A stretch of DNA of 64,000 nucleotides, taken from the NCBI RefSeq assembly GCF_011007365.1, contig NZ_WFKM01000002.1, positions 558,001 through 622,000 of the forward strand. Reading direction: 5' to 3'. This document shows positions 1 to 9,737 of the stretch, one piece after another. The stretch's first letter is position 1. Each line of letters starts with the position of its first letter. The position numbers and the translations under genes were made by a program. The notes beneath the pieces were generated by a model. It had not been told where the DNA came from. It saw only the letters and a list, made by a program, of their open reading frames with translations, and did no database searches. This DNA comes from Sphingobacterium sp. xlx-96. GTDB taxonomy: Bacteria > Bacteroidota > Bacteroidia > Sphingobacteriales > Sphingobacteriaceae.

Positions 1-1272
1 TAAAACACCGGTATATGTTTTTCCATCTTTATAATTAATGGAATAAACACCTTGTTGCGCATTTACGACAGTCAGAATATAGGTCTCTTTATCATTCTTT
101 GTACTTATTGTATTTCCAGAACGAACAACAGTATCCTGCACATAGCTTTGTATATTATTGGCGTCTTCACGAATAAAACGGAAGACTTCCAAATATTTAC
201 CTGTTTTGTCGTTTTTAGCATAAGTAGGTTCTATAAAAGCCGCTCTAGCATCGACAATCTTATAGCTATCCGGTCTCCAATCATTTCGCCCAGTTTCATT
301 CAATAAATCAATGTATTTTGCACTTGCATACATTTCACCCCAACCTTGACCACCTATATTTGCATACATACCCCCAACGCCGTAATAATGATCGTCACCC
401 GAAAATTCAGATGCCAACCGCTTTACCGCAAAAATTGTCTCAGGATTAGCTTCTGGGGTATAAGTATTGTATCTCATAAACTGATCTCTACCCAAAAGAC
501 TATAAAGTCCCGAACCGATAACTTTATCAGCGTATTCAACGGCTAGTTTTGCATACTCTACATTCGGAGACTCGTAAGTTCCGCTCATGTACAAATATAC
601 GCGAGAAAGCATAGCTTGTGCTGCACCTTTAGAGGCAACAATAGGTTCTCTCTCTTTTCCATTTCTATCTTTAGCAATCATAGACTCTGCTTTTTTTAGA
701 TCACTGATTACCTGCTCGTATACCTCCTTTACTGTAGAACGATCGGGCAATTGCAAATTGTTGATCACGTCATCTGGCGTACCATTTACGATAGGCACCC
801 CAAGATTGGTTTCAGGACTTTGCGCATATGGCCTACCATAGGCACGAACCAAATAAAAATACAACATCCCTCTTAAATAATAGCACTCACCCAATTTACT
901 ATCCATTTCTTCACTCTGCCCCTCTTTAATCATCTTCAAAATATTTGAAGTCTGAGCTATCGCGATGTAACTATCGTCCCAAAATTGGCTTAATCTATAA
1001 TTTTCTGGTGTACGAGAATAAGAAATAAACTCATAAAAGGCATCTGTGGAGGCGCCTCGAATCATCATATTATCACCAGCGTATTCGCCAGCCCGATGCA
1101 TCGGATCAGACCAAGCCTTCAATTGCGCATAAGCTCCATTCAACAGCGCGTCTATTGAAGCTTCTGGATCACTAGTTATATTACCAGTTTCCATTGAGCC
1201 GTAAGGCATTCTATCAATGTCGCAAGAGGCAAAAGAGGCCGATGCGATTAATAACATTAATATCTTCTTCAT
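1..1272 (-). CDS. SusD/RagB-family outer-membrane lipoprotein (partial, C-terminus outside window)
   Basis: This gene encodes a surface glycan-binding lipoprotein that partners the SusC-type transporter encoded just upstream. The frame is open for 424 codons from the ATG at 1272 to the window edge, so the C-terminus is missing. The N-terminus is a lipoprotein signal: MKK, a hydrophobic stretch, then a lipobox ending FASC at residue 17. The following text has SusD-type TPR-like features, including ECYYLRGMLYFYLVRAYG and a later segment on YAKLAVEYADKVIGSGLYSL. The start lies 18 bp after the susC stop, so the two genes are co-transcribed. The substrate cannot be read from the sequence. Family assignment is firm; the specificity is unknown. 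Confidence 0.9.
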   Translation of the reverse strand, partial: MKKILMLLIASASFASCDIDRMPYGSMETGNITSDPEASIDALLNGAYAQLKAWSDPMHRAGEYAGDNMMIRGASTDAFYEFISYSRTPENYRLSQFWDDSYIAIAQTSNILKMIKEGQSEEMDSKLGECYYLRGMLYFYLVRAYGRPYAQSPETNLGVPIVNGTPDDVINNLQLPDRSTVKEVYEQVISDLKKAESMIAKDRNGKEREPIVASKGAAQAMLSRVYLYMSGTYESPNVEYAKLAVEYADKVIGSGLYSLLGRDQFMRYNTYTPEANPETIFAVKRLASEFSGDDHYYGVGGMYANIGGQGWGEMYASAKYIDLLNETGRNDWRPDSYKIVDARAAFIEPTYAKNDKTGKYLEVFRFIREDANNIQSYVQDTVVRSGNTISTKNDKETYILTVVNAQQGVYSINYKDGKTYTGVL

Positions 1273-1290
1273 AAAACTATCTTCCTCTTC

Positions 1291-4200
1291 TTAAAATGTA
1301 ACGTTCACTCCAAACATAAACTTCCGAACGGTAGGATATACACTGGGGCCTGCCGAACTCAATATTTTCCCATCATCTTCCTTTACAGGGATTTCTGGAT
1401 CAACACCCGAATAATTAGTCCAGGTAAATATATTTTCACCTGAGAAAAACACCCGTAGATTTTTAACTTTATATCTTTCAAGGTTAAAGTTATACCCTAG
1501 TGTCATCGAACGTAGACGCAAGAAGTCAGAATCCTCCAAATAACGACTAGAGACTTTATTTCCATTCATATTGTTTTCATAACGTGCTACCGGATGAGTA
1601 GCAATATCCCCTGGTTTTTCCCAACGACTCCAGCCATCTTGCAACTTCATCTGATTACGATCCGTGTAAGTCCCGTCGGCATCATACTCCTGGCGTGAGT
1701 AGTTGTATATCTTCCCTCCTAAGGAATAACCAAATACAGCAGCCAAGTCGAATTGCTTATAACTCAAAAACGTATTAATACCGCCAAATATATCGGCAGA
1801 AGCCTTACCTAATTTCTCCATAGTTGCAGCAGCATAGTTAGATGTTGTCTTACGACCTATTTCATTACCATTACCATCACGATCTACAATATACCACATT
1901 GGCGCACCATTTTCCACGTTGACTCCTGCCCATTCTTTCAAGTAATAGGTATCTACAGGAAGACCAATATCCAACACCCTACTTGCAGAACCTGCGATAT
2001 TAGTATCGTCGCCTATGATAATGTGCTTAAAAGCATAGGAGCCGTCCGCTTGTCTTGTTTGGTACAATCCAGTTAATTTATTCTTATTATGACCTAAGTT
2101 GATATCCAATGACCAAAACCAATCCTTCTTGCGGATAATATCGCCACCGACAGTAACCTCGAAGCCTCGGTTATTCATTTCTCCAATATTTTTCCACACG
2201 TTTCTTACACCCGTCACAGTAGAGATTGGCACTCTATACAAGATGTTGTCTGTATTTTTATCGTATAAGTCTAAATTTACACGTAAACGATTATCCCAAA
2301 ATGCTGCGTCCACACCGAAACCTGTTATGGCAGTCTCCTCCCAGGTCAATCCTTCATTACCAATTTGATTGATCAACATCCCAGGCAACCCATTATATCC
2401 AGCACTAAGGGCTACCGAATATAAACTATACTGCGGGTAGAGTGCACTTGGTCTATTCCCTACAGTACCGTATGCTGCACGCAGCTTCAAATTGTTTACC
2501 CAAGGAGCATTAAACCAACTCTCCCGATGAATATTCCACCCCCCACTAATGGAGTAAAAATTACCAAACTTCTTCCCAAAGTTAGATGCCTCATCCCGTC
2601 GAAAGGAAACTTGAGCCAAATATCTATCGTCGTAGGCATAGTTCGCATTTGACAGATAGGATTGTGTCGCCCATTCGTTTATACTACCTCTAGTCCGCTC
2701 AGGCTTTGACACGACATCAAGAACTTGGAAGCCAGGAATAAATCCGGTACCATATACATCCAATACTTTTGCCCAGTAATCATTAAATTCATATGCGACA
2801 ATACCATTTACAGCATGCTTACCCCAAGTCTTGTTGGCACGCAAAATCTGCGTCGTATACCGTCTTGCATATTCTGTCCTGTAATCTTTTATACGACCAT
2901 TGACGTTTAAACCACTATTAGACCTGGGATCAGTATACTCACTAGCACCATAACTATTGTATCTATAATTATTAATCGAAGAAAAAGTCAACCAATCAGT
3001 TAATTTAATCTCAAAATCCAAATTACCCATCAATTCATAATTCGTATTTGCGCTATGATTCCATTGCAAATCATAGAGATAATTTGTATTTTGAGAATTA
3101 ACCCATCCACCGTAACGATGTGGAACAAGATTACCATCCTGATCAAATGGACTATCCCATGGCAGATTAGAATACATGGCTCCAGTCGAGTATTGCCTAT
3201 CCTCCACTGCCCTTCGTGCTCCAACAATAGACGGTTTGATGGTTAACCAGTCAAAAGGCTTATAAACAGTATTTATACGCACATTATATCGATCGTAACC
3301 GTAGCCTTTGACCGCCCCAACTTCATCGTAATACCCTAGAGATAATAGGGATTGTAATTTCTCCGTCCCCCCTTGCAAAGACACGTTATGATTTTGAACA
3401 AAACCAGTTTTGGTCGCTAATTTCCACCAATCAAAATTGCTATTTCGTAATTCTTCATTCCACCTTGGAAAATCGATTTTTTCGGGGTTAGCAAAAGACT
3501 TATAATAATCATAAAGTTCTGCACCATTCATCATCTCCATATTACCATTATGAAGATTGTTAAAACCAAGTTTACTCGAGAAATTGATAGTGGCTTCACG
3601 CGCTGTAGGTCTTTTTGTCGTAACAACGACGACACCGTTGGCACCCTGTGATCCATATATTGACGTCGAAGCAGCATCCTTTAGAATTGTCATACTCGCA
3701 ATATCATCCGGATTGATATCGCCAGGATTAGAACCTACAATGACTCCATCAATAACCCACAATGGACTGGAAGTACCACTCAAGGTAGCTTGACCACGAA
3801 TAACTACAGCACCTCGAGCACCAGGCTTTCCTCCACCAGGCGAAACATAAACCCCTGCAGCTTTGCCATTTAACATATTTTCAACAGCAGGTGTTGTAAC
3901 ATCTCTTAATTTCTCACCGCTGACTGTTTGCAAAGCACCAGTCAGACTTTCTTTTTTCTGCTGCGTACCATAACCGACAATTACCACCTCCTCCAAAGCC
4001 TCACTGGATTCAACTAAAACCACCGATACAACCCCACCAGCTACCTTCTTTTCGACAGTTTCGTAACCCACAGCACTAATCACTAAAGTCTGTCCTATCG
4101 TAGCAGCTACTGAAAAATTACCATTTTGATCCGAAGAGGTTGTCAATGCTGAATTCTCTTTCACCGTAATTGTTGCACCACTCACAGGGCCTAAACTGGA

Positions 4201-4368
4201 AGTAATCTTACCAGTGATCTTTTGTTGCCCTTCTTTAACACTTACATTAATTGGCTGATTAGTACTAGCTGCCTGGACTAAATTCGGTGTTACTAATGCC
4301 AACATTAATGCCGAAGTAATCGGATAGACTCCATTGGCAAAAAAGGGCTTTGAAAAACTTTTTATCAT
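1291..4368 (-). CDS. SusC/RagA-family TonB-dependent outer-membrane transporter
   Basis: This is a 1025-residue outer-membrane transporter that imports oligosaccharides or other nutrients, energised by TonB, with the SusD lipoprotein acting as lid. Residues 1-33 form a signal peptide ending LVQA. A carboxypeptidase-regulatory-like domain follows (about 50-115, starting ITGKITSSLGPVSGA). Next comes the SusC signature EEVVIVGYGTQQKK, a plug domain (LNGKAAGVYV, VIRGQATL, WVIDGV, ILKDAASTSIYG) and a long beta-barrel ending in phenylalanine (FGVNVTF). It is the first gene of a leftward susC-susD operon. Two LacI-type palindromes lie about 105-135 bp upstream. It is not closely related to the two other SusC proteins in this window. 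The substrate is unknown. Confidence 0.95.
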   Translation of the reverse strand: MIKSFSKPFFANGVYPITSALMLALVTPNLVQAASTNQPINVSVKEGQQKITGKITSSLGPVSGATITVKENSALTTSSDQNGNFSVAATIGQTLVISAVGYETVEKKVAGGVVSVVLVESSEALEEVVIVGYGTQQKKESLTGALQTVSGEKLRDVTTPAVENMLNGKAAGVYVSPGGGKPGARGAVVIRGQATLSGTSSPLWVIDGVIVGSNPGDINPDDIASMTILKDAASTSIYGSQGANGVVVVTTKRPTAREATINFSSKLGFNNLHNGNMEMMNGAELYDYYKSFANPEKIDFPRWNEELRNSNFDWWKLATKTGFVQNHNVSLQGGTEKLQSLLSLGYYDEVGAVKGYGYDRYNVRINTVYKPFDWLTIKPSIVGARRAVEDRQYSTGAMYSNLPWDSPFDQDGNLVPHRYGGWVNSQNTNYLYDLQWNHSANTNYELMGNLDFEIKLTDWLTFSSINNYRYNSYGASEYTDPRSNSGLNVNGRIKDYRTEYARRYTTQILRANKTWGKHAVNGIVAYEFNDYWAKVLDVYGTGFIPGFQVLDVVSKPERTRGSINEWATQSYLSNANYAYDDRYLAQVSFRRDEASNFGKKFGNFYSISGGWNIHRESWFNAPWVNNLKLRAAYGTVGNRPSALYPQYSLYSVALSAGYNGLPGMLINQIGNEGLTWEETAITGFGVDAAFWDNRLRVNLDLYDKNTDNILYRVPISTVTGVRNVWKNIGEMNNRGFEVTVGGDIIRKKDWFWSLDINLGHNKNKLTGLYQTRQADGSYAFKHIIIGDDTNIAGSASRVLDIGLPVDTYYLKEWAGVNVENGAPMWYIVDRDGNGNEIGRKTTSNYAAATMEKLGKASADIFGGINTFLSYKQFDLAAVFGYSLGGKIYNYSRQEYDADGTYTDRNQMKLQDGWSRWEKPGDIATHPVARYENNMNGNKVSSRYLEDSDFLRLRSMTLGYNFNLERYKVKNLRVFFSGENIFTWTNYSGVDPEIPVKEDDGKILSSAGPSVYPTVRKFMFGVNVTF

Positions 4369-4612
4369 AAATATTAATTTAAGGTACTCGCTAAACTAGT
4401 CAGATACCACAATCTAGTTTTATGGCTCCAAATTAACTTAATGTTACAGGATTAAGAATTCTGTATTAACATCAAACGTTTGCGTAAATTAAACAAACGT
4501 TTGCATTAACAACCAAAAAGTTACACACCAAAAAACAGAAATAAATCTAACCAAGACATTTATTTATCGATAAAAGACAATTTTAGTTACATAACAAACT
4601 TTATATCTAAAC
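4369..4612. other. Upstream region of the leftward susC operon
   Basis: This non-coding stretch separates susC from the tRNA cluster. It holds two identical 10-bp palindromes (listed separately) and otherwise AT-rich DNA. I could not find an exact TAnnTTTG promoter element on the minus strand; CAAATTAA at about 4429-4436 on the plus strand is only a near match. Confidence 0.6.
4473..4503. promoter_or_regulatory. Tandem LacI-family-type operator pair
   Basis: The perfect palindrome CAAACGTTTG occurs at 4473-4482 and again at 4494-4503, each followed by GC. Start-to-start spacing is 21 bp, two helical turns, so bound proteins would sit on the same DNA face. A palindrome with a central CG is typical of LacI/PurR-family operators. 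No LacI-type regulator gene lies within the window. The sites are in the upstream region of the leftward susC-susD operon, which they probably control. Confidence 0.65.
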
Positions 4613-4644
4613 ACAAAAAAAGCCTAATCTTTCGATTAAGCTTT
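4613..4644 (-). terminator. Rho-independent terminator of the tRNA-fMet cluster
   Basis: Reading leftward, an 11-bp stem with one mismatch (arms 4619-4629 and 4634-4644) is followed by a run of T residues (A on the plus strand, 4613-4621). It begins 9 bp after the end of the last tRNA. Confidence 0.75.
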
Positions 4645-4652
4645 CTACTTAG

Positions 4653-4724
<72 letters not shown>

Positions 4725-4765
4725 ATATGTTTTTTAAAAGCCAAGTAGGCACTTGGCTTATTTAG

Positions 4766-4837
<72 letters not shown>

Positions 4838-4917
4838 ATATATTTTATTTACTTTTCAAGATCCGTCTGTCTATCAAGTATTTTTTATCTAAAGCATCGC
4901 GCTTTAGTGTTTTTTAG

Positions 4918-4989
<72 letters not shown>

Positions 4990-4994
4990 ATATA

Positions 4995-5072
4995 TCTTTA
5001 TTGCTTTTGAGATTCGACCCAATGTTCACCAGCTGGCGAATTTAAGCCTGATGAGTTAAACTAACCCCATCT
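4995..5072 (-). pseudogene. Possible decayed tRNA
   Basis: Read leftward, this stretch contains a D-arm-like GGTTAGTTTAACTC, an anticodon-arm-like GGC/GCC hairpin, and a T-arm-like TTGGG-TCGAAT-CTCAA in which five pairs form but the loop has lost one base. No acceptor stem closes it. It lies between the tRNA promoter and the first intact tRNA-fMet, where a tRNA would be expected. It could also be chance similarity. Confidence 0.3.
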
Positions 5073-5145
5073 CTCCACTTTTCTTATTTCAAATCTTTGT
5101 TCCTGTTGTCAAAATCAAAGATTATTTACTCCCTTAATTGGAGTA

Positions 5146-5177
5146 CAAAGATATTATTTGTTTCTTTGTAAAACAAA
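5146..5177 (-). promoter_or_regulatory. Bacteroidetes-type promoter for the tRNA-fMet cluster
   Basis: Leftward, TTTG (5177-5174) is followed after 20 bp by TATCTTTG (5153-5146), an exact fit to the TTTG-N19/21-TAnnTTTG consensus. Transcription would start near 5139 and run through the tRNAs. Its position argues against extending the era reading frame upstream of the ATG at 5192. Confidence 0.75.
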
Positions 5178-5191
5178 TAAAAAGCAAAATA

Positions 5192-6070
5192 ATGTCGCAC
5201 AAAGCTGGATTCGTAAGTATCATTGGTAAACCAAACGCAGGTAAGTCTACGCTAATGAATGCTTTAGTAGGTGAAAAAATGTCTATCATCACACCAAAAG
5301 CACAAACCACCCGTCATCGTATTATGGGTATAGTCAACGATGAAGATCATCAGATTATCTTTTCGGATACTCCGGGCGTGATCGTTCCCAAATATACGTT
5401 ACAAGAATCTATGATGAATTTTGTACAGGGCTCGTTGATAGATGCAGATATTATTTTATTTGTTACGGACATTCACGAAAAATATGACGAGAATGACGTC
5501 ATAGACAAATTACGCAATAGTTCTTCCCCAGTAGCTGTATTAATTAACAAAATTGATAAATCTTCGGAAGAAGAAGTACGAGAAAAGATCGAGTTTTGGA
5601 AAGAGAAACTCAATCCGGAAGCTATATTTGCGATGTCTGCTTTATTAGGATACAATGTCCCTCCGATACTCAGCTATATCAAAGAGAAACTCCCGATACA
5701 CCCTCCGTATTACGAGAAGGATGAACTTACAGATAAATCCATGCGTTTCTTTGCTTCAGAGATGATTCGGGAAAAAATCTTCAAATTGTATGACAAAGAG
5801 ATTCCTTACAGTACAGAAGTGGTTGTAACCTCCTACAAAGAAGAAGCTAAAATAACACGTATAGCGGCTGAAATCATTGTAGAGCGGGATTCACAGAAAA
5901 ACATTCTAATAGGTAAAGCCGGATCAATGATCAAAAAAGTGGGCACCTATGCGCGCCAAGACATCGAAGAGTTTATTGATGGAAAGGTATTTCTGGAACT
6001 CTTTGTTAAGGTAATCCCCGATTGGAGATCTAAGAAAAATCACTTAAAACGATTCGGATACGAAGACTAA
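5192..6070 (+). CDS. era: GTPase Era
   Basis: Era is an essential GTPase that binds the 3' end of 16S rRNA and acts in 30S subunit assembly. The 292-residue product has the P-loop GKPNAGKST (12-20), DTPG (59-62) and NKID (119-122), followed by a C-terminal KH RNA-binding domain with the motif ILIGKAGSMIKKVG. The length is normal for the family. I chose the ATG at 5192 (MSHKAGFVSI), because the open frame extends to a TTG at 5138 but that extension overlaps the tRNA promoter and lacks family similarity. The gene is divergent from the tRNA cluster and is followed by a strong terminator, so it appears monocistronic. Confidence 0.97.
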   Translation: MSHKAGFVSIIGKPNAGKSTLMNALVGEKMSIITPKAQTTRHRIMGIVNDEDHQIIFSDTPGVIVPKYTLQESMMNFVQGSLIDADIILFVTDIHEKYDENDVIDKLRNSSSPVAVLINKIDKSSEEEVREKIEFWKEKLNPEAIFAMSALLGYNVPPILSYIKEKLPIHPPYYEKDELTDKSMRFFASEMIREKIFKLYDKEIPYSTEVVVTSYKEEAKITRIAAEIIVERDSQKNILIGKAGSMIKKVGTYARQDIEEFIDGKVFLELFVKVIPDWRSKKNHLKRFGYED

Positions 6071-6077
6071 AACATAC

Positions 6078-6112
6078 AAATGCCAGTATTTTTTTACTGG
6101 CATTTTTTTTTC
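6078..6112 (+). terminator. Rho-independent terminator after era
   Basis: A stem of about 10 bp (arms AATGCCAGTA at 6079-6088 and TACTGGCATT at 6095-6104) encloses a T-rich loop and is followed by T residues. It starts 8 bp after the era stop. Confidence 0.8.
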
Positions 6113-6168
6113 GAAAGAAAAAGCAAAGAAACTAATTACTATTTTTAGTTAATAAATGGTTTTATTGC

Positions 6169-7782
6169 ATGATACACGATTATCTATTAACCACTATCGG
6201 CGTACTATTCAGCGTGATGATGTTAGTACTATTAGGTCAAAAACTAAAAATAGCCTACCCAATATTTCTTGTTATCGCCGGACTACTGATCAGCCTCGCT
6301 CCCGGTATGCCCCACATTCGAATTCACTCCGATCTTATTTTTCTGCTATTTCTTCCCCCCATCCTATTCGAAGCAGCATGGTTTACTTCTTGGAAGGATT
6401 TTCACAATTGGCGGAAACAAATATTTTCTATGGCTTTTGGACTCGTGTTCATCACCTCCTTGGTTGTTGCTTATGTATCATCTTCTTTAATCCCGGGACT
6501 TACACTTGCTATGGGCTTCCTTTTAGGAGGCATAAACTCACCTCCAGACGCCGTTGCAGCAACTTCCATCTTGAAACATTTAAAAATCCCCAAAAAGATA
6601 ACGAGTGTTTTAGAAGGAGAGAGTTTGATCAATGATGCGTCTAGTTTGATCGTTTTCAAATTTGCTTTAGCCGCAGTAATGACCGGCCAGTTTGTAATGC
6701 AGGAAGCAATATCTGACTTTTTTATTATGGCCCTAGGCGGAACTGCCATAGGTTTACTTATCGGGGCTTTTGCAGGCTTCGTCCTCCGCAAAATGCCCTC
6801 AAACTCGAATATTGATACGGTATTTACTTTATTGGTCCCTTATATCGTCTACATCGTAGCCGAACACTATGGCTTCTCAGGTGTACTGGCCGTAGTATCT
6901 GCAGGCCTATTCATGTCTTATCATGCCGACTGTTACCTCAGTCATACCTCGCGGCTTCAAGCAACCTCCGTCTGGGCAGTCGTCATATTTCTGATGAACG
7001 CAGCCGTATTCATTCTTATAGGATTAGAACTCCCTGTTGTTATTGCTCATATGCAGCATCACACAATCAAACAGGGCATTTACTATGCCGTTATACTCAG
7101 TCTTGTCATCATCCTAGTCCGTATAGCTTACAGCTTTATGGTTACTTATATCCCTTGGTACCGTTCCAAACTTAAGAACAAGAACCTCCCAAAACCGGAT
7201 TGGAAAGAGCCCTTAATCATTAGCCTCGCGGCTATGCGCGGAGTGGTCTCTCTAGCGGCGGCTTTATCCATTCCTACTTTATTACCCAACGGTGAAGTTT
7301 TTCCACATCGTAATATTATATTATTCGTAACATTTGTAACCATTTTGATTACTCTAGTGGGGCAGGGCTTACTTCTTCCGTGGTTATTACACCTACTAAA
7401 AGTCGAAGATCAAGGCACAGGAATTTCTCCCGACAAACAGGAAATTATTGTTCAAAAGAGAATCAAACAAGCCTCCTTGAATAAATTAAAAAATGATTAT
7501 TCCCAAGAAATAGAAAACAATGGTCTCGTGCGACATTACAAACATCGTTTGGAAAACGAAATCGCCATGCTGGAAGATAAAAACATCTGTACTGCAGGCC
7601 CCAGCAACTTTACGATTGACAAAGCCGAAAGCCGACAGATTATTCGGGCGCTTATCCAGGAAGAACGAAATGAATTACGTTTAATACGGAAAGAGAAAAC
7701 CTTTGACGACAGCGTATTACGGAATATTGAAAACCAGCTCGATTATGACGAAGTAAAAATAACTGGCTTTCAACACACTTAA
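6169..7782 (+). CDS. Na+/H+ antiporter, CPA1 family
   Basis: This inner-membrane protein (537 residues) most likely exchanges Na+ (or another cation) for H+, serving pH and salt homeostasis. About the first 420 residues are strongly hydrophobic, with some 11-13 transmembrane segments. Family signatures include LLFLPPILFEAAW near residue 60 and the ion-site region INSPPDAVAATSILKHL followed by LEGESLINDASSLIVF. A later conserved stretch is AAMRGVVSLAAALSIP. The C-terminal 120 residues form a charged cytoplasmic tail. It converges with uvrC, their stops being about 10 bp apart. Family is clear; the preferred ion cannot be read. Confidence 0.92.
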   Translation: MIHDYLLTTIGVLFSVMMLVLLGQKLKIAYPIFLVIAGLLISLAPGMPHIRIHSDLIFLLFLPPILFEAAWFTSWKDFHNWRKQIFSMAFGLVFITSLVVAYVSSSLIPGLTLAMGFLLGGINSPPDAVAATSILKHLKIPKKITSVLEGESLINDASSLIVFKFALAAVMTGQFVMQEAISDFFIMALGGTAIGLLIGAFAGFVLRKMPSNSNIDTVFTLLVPYIVYIVAEHYGFSGVLAVVSAGLFMSYHADCYLSHTSRLQATSVWAVVIFLMNAAVFILIGLELPVVIAHMQHHTIKQGIYYAVILSLVIILVRIAYSFMVTYIPWYRSKLKNKNLPKPDWKEPLIISLAAMRGVVSLAAALSIPTLLPNGEVFPHRNIILFVTFVTILITLVGQGLLLPWLLHLLKVEDQGTGISPDKQEIIVQKRIKQASLNKLKNDYSQEIENNGLVRHYKHRLENEIAMLEDKNICTAGPSNFTIDKAESRQIIRALIQEERNELRLIRKEKTFDDSVLRNIENQLDYDEVKITGFQHT

Positions 7783-7792
7783 TAGCTTCAAA

Positions 7793-9607
7793 TCAGCTCT
7801 CTGAAGGTGCTTCAAAATATGTCCGAAGTGCCTTTAGTTGCTTTGCATTTAATACCGCTGCTAAACTTTCATCAGATTGCTCTTTAATCCGTTTGACCGA
7901 CTTGAACACCTTAAGAAGCTTTTCAACAGTTGTCTTACCGATGCCCGGGATATTCTCCAGTTCCGACACAAAGGTCTTGCGACTGCGTTGATTTCGATGA
8001 AAGGTAATACCAAAACGATGCGCTTCATCCCGAAGATGTTGGATCACACGTAATGTCTCTGATTTTTTATCCAGGTACAACGGATACTGGTCACCCGGAT
8101 AATAAAGTTCTTCTAAACGTTTAGCGATCCCAATTACAGTAAGTTTTTTTTCGATCCCTAGCAACCTTAAACTTTTCAGTGCGGCCCCAAGCTGCCCCTT
8201 TCCGCCATCAATTATGATCAACTGAGGCAGTTCTTGATTTTCATCCAACAGTCGCTTATAGCGCCTAAAAACAGCCTCCTCCATTGTCGCAAAATCATTC
8301 GGCCCTTCTACGGTCTTCACATTAAAATGCCTATAGTCTTTTTTAGACGGCTTTCCATCCTTAAAAACGACGATAGCTGATACCGGGAAATTACCTTGGA
8401 TATTCGAGTTGTCAAAACACTCAATATGTCGAGGCAGTACATTCATCCGCAGATCTTTTTGCATCTGATTTAACAGGCGCTCAGTTTTTATCTCAGGATT
8501 TAGCTTTTCGTACTGTAGCAATCGTTCCTTCTTAAAATACGCAACATTCTTCAACGAAAGGTCCAATAGCTTTCGCTTATCACCCGATTTAGGCACAAAA
8601 AACGTGACATCGGGCGAAAAACCTTCGATCTGCATATCAAAGGGTACTATAACCTCGCGCGAAATACTCTTGTATCGATTTCTGATCTCAGGGATGGCAA
8701 TTGCCAGAAGCTCTTCATCCGTTTCATCCAATCGTTTTTTCATTTCCAACGTTTGCGTCTGAATCACGACACCATTCATGACCTTCAGGAAATTAACGAA
8801 AGCGTAGCTCTCGTCAGAGGCAATGCTGAAAACATCAATATTGGTAATCGACGAACTGACAACTGTTGATTTGCTCTGGTAATTGTCCAGTTTATCCAAC
8901 TTTGTCTTCAAAATATGAGCTTCTTCAAAATTTAGCGCTGCGATAGCATCATTTAATTGCTCCTTAAGTCTTGACGTCACAACACCTATCTTACCGTTCA
9001 GAATATCTTTAATACTTTCTAGGTTCAGATTATACTCCCCCGTATTCTGCAATCCTTCACAAGGACCTTTGCAATTACCTATCTGATACTCCAAACAGAC
9101 TTTGTACTTCCCTTTGGCAATATTTTCCGGGGCTAAATTCAGGGAGCAGGTCCTCAAAGGGAATAACTCCCGAATGGTATCGAGGACGATATGCATCATA
9201 CTGATCGACGCATAAGGACCGTAATACTTTGACCCGTCCTTTATATATTTACGTGTCCAGAATACACGGGGAAAAGCTTCATTCTTTATCACAATCCAAG
9301 GATACGTCTTATCATCCTTAAGCATGACGTTGTATCTTGGCTTATGCTTTTTGATTAAGTTATTCTCCAGAAGCCAAGCATCAATCTCCGTATCTACAAT
9401 GGTAAAGGCGATACGCTGTATCTTCCGTACCAGAACCTTCGTTTTTGAGTTCAGTTGGCGATCATTCACAAAATACGAACTCACACGATTCTTTAAATCC
9501 TTGGCCTTTCCGACATATATTAATACATCATCTTTATCAAAATATTGATAAACCCCAGGCTTATGTGGGATTCGCTTTAATTCGATTTTATAGTCAAATG
9601 AACTCAT
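7793..9607 (-). CDS. uvrC: Excinuclease ABC subunit C
   Basis: UvrC makes both incisions in nucleotide excision repair after UvrAB locate a lesion. The 604-residue protein shows the GIY-YIG nuclease at its N-terminus (GVYQYFDKDDVLIYVGKAKDLKNR is residues 18-41), a UVR motif for UvrB contact (EEAHILKTKLDKL, near 220), the RNase H-like second nuclease domain (IECFDNSNIQG, with IIIDGGKGQL further on) and C-terminal helix-hairpin-helix DNA-binding motifs (LENIPGIGKTTVEKLL). The length is normal for the family. It lies after the terminator of the penicillin-binding protein gene and is probably transcribed alone. Confidence 0.97.
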   Translation of the reverse strand: MSSFDYKIELKRIPHKPGVYQYFDKDDVLIYVGKAKDLKNRVSSYFVNDRQLNSKTKVLVRKIQRIAFTIVDTEIDAWLLENNLIKKHKPRYNVMLKDDKTYPWIVIKNEAFPRVFWTRKYIKDGSKYYGPYASISMMHIVLDTIRELFPLRTCSLNLAPENIAKGKYKVCLEYQIGNCKGPCEGLQNTGEYNLNLESIKDILNGKIGVVTSRLKEQLNDAIAALNFEEAHILKTKLDKLDNYQSKSTVVSSSITNIDVFSIASDESYAFVNFLKVMNGVVIQTQTLEMKKRLDETDEELLAIAIPEIRNRYKSISREVIVPFDMQIEGFSPDVTFFVPKSGDKRKLLDLSLKNVAYFKKERLLQYEKLNPEIKTERLLNQMQKDLRMNVLPRHIECFDNSNIQGNFPVSAIVVFKDGKPSKKDYRHFNVKTVEGPNDFATMEEAVFRRYKRLLDENQELPQLIIIDGGKGQLGAALKSLRLLGIEKKLTVIGIAKRLEELYYPGDQYPLYLDKKSETLRVIQHLRDEAHRFGITFHRNQRSRKTFVSELENIPGIGKTTVEKLLKVFKSVKRIKEQSDESLAAVLNAKQLKALRTYFEAPSES

Positions 9608-9654
9608 TATTTATCCATACTATTTGCCGACATGTTATATTTGGCACCAGTTTT

Positions 9655-9693
9655 AAAAAAAACTCACCGAAAGAATAATTTCTTGCGGTGAGT
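9655..9693 (-). terminator. Rho-independent terminator after the class A PBP gene
   Basis: Leftward, ACTCACCG (9693-9686) pairs with CGGTGAGT (9669-9662). The stem is extended by further A-T pairs around a single bulge and is followed by eight T residues. It ends the sprE-like/PBP operon before uvrC. Confidence 0.75.
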
Positions 9694-9737
9694 ACTTGTG
9701 TTACCGTGTAATCAAAACCACACGCAACTTAAAGATT

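Noticed and set aside
5138-5191. N-terminal extension of era from a TTG codon
   Set aside because: It overlaps the leftward tRNA promoter and lacks similarity to Era; the ATG at 5192 gives the normal start.
6156-6635. Rightward 159-residue frame overlapping the start of the Na+/H+ antiporter gene
   Set aside because: It is a shifted-frame shadow; the antiporter frame has clear family motifs over the same bases.
8740-8760. AACGTTTGCG within uvrC, resembling the LacI-type palindrome near 4473
   Set aside because: It is inside coding sequence and lacks the full CAAACGTTTG palindrome.
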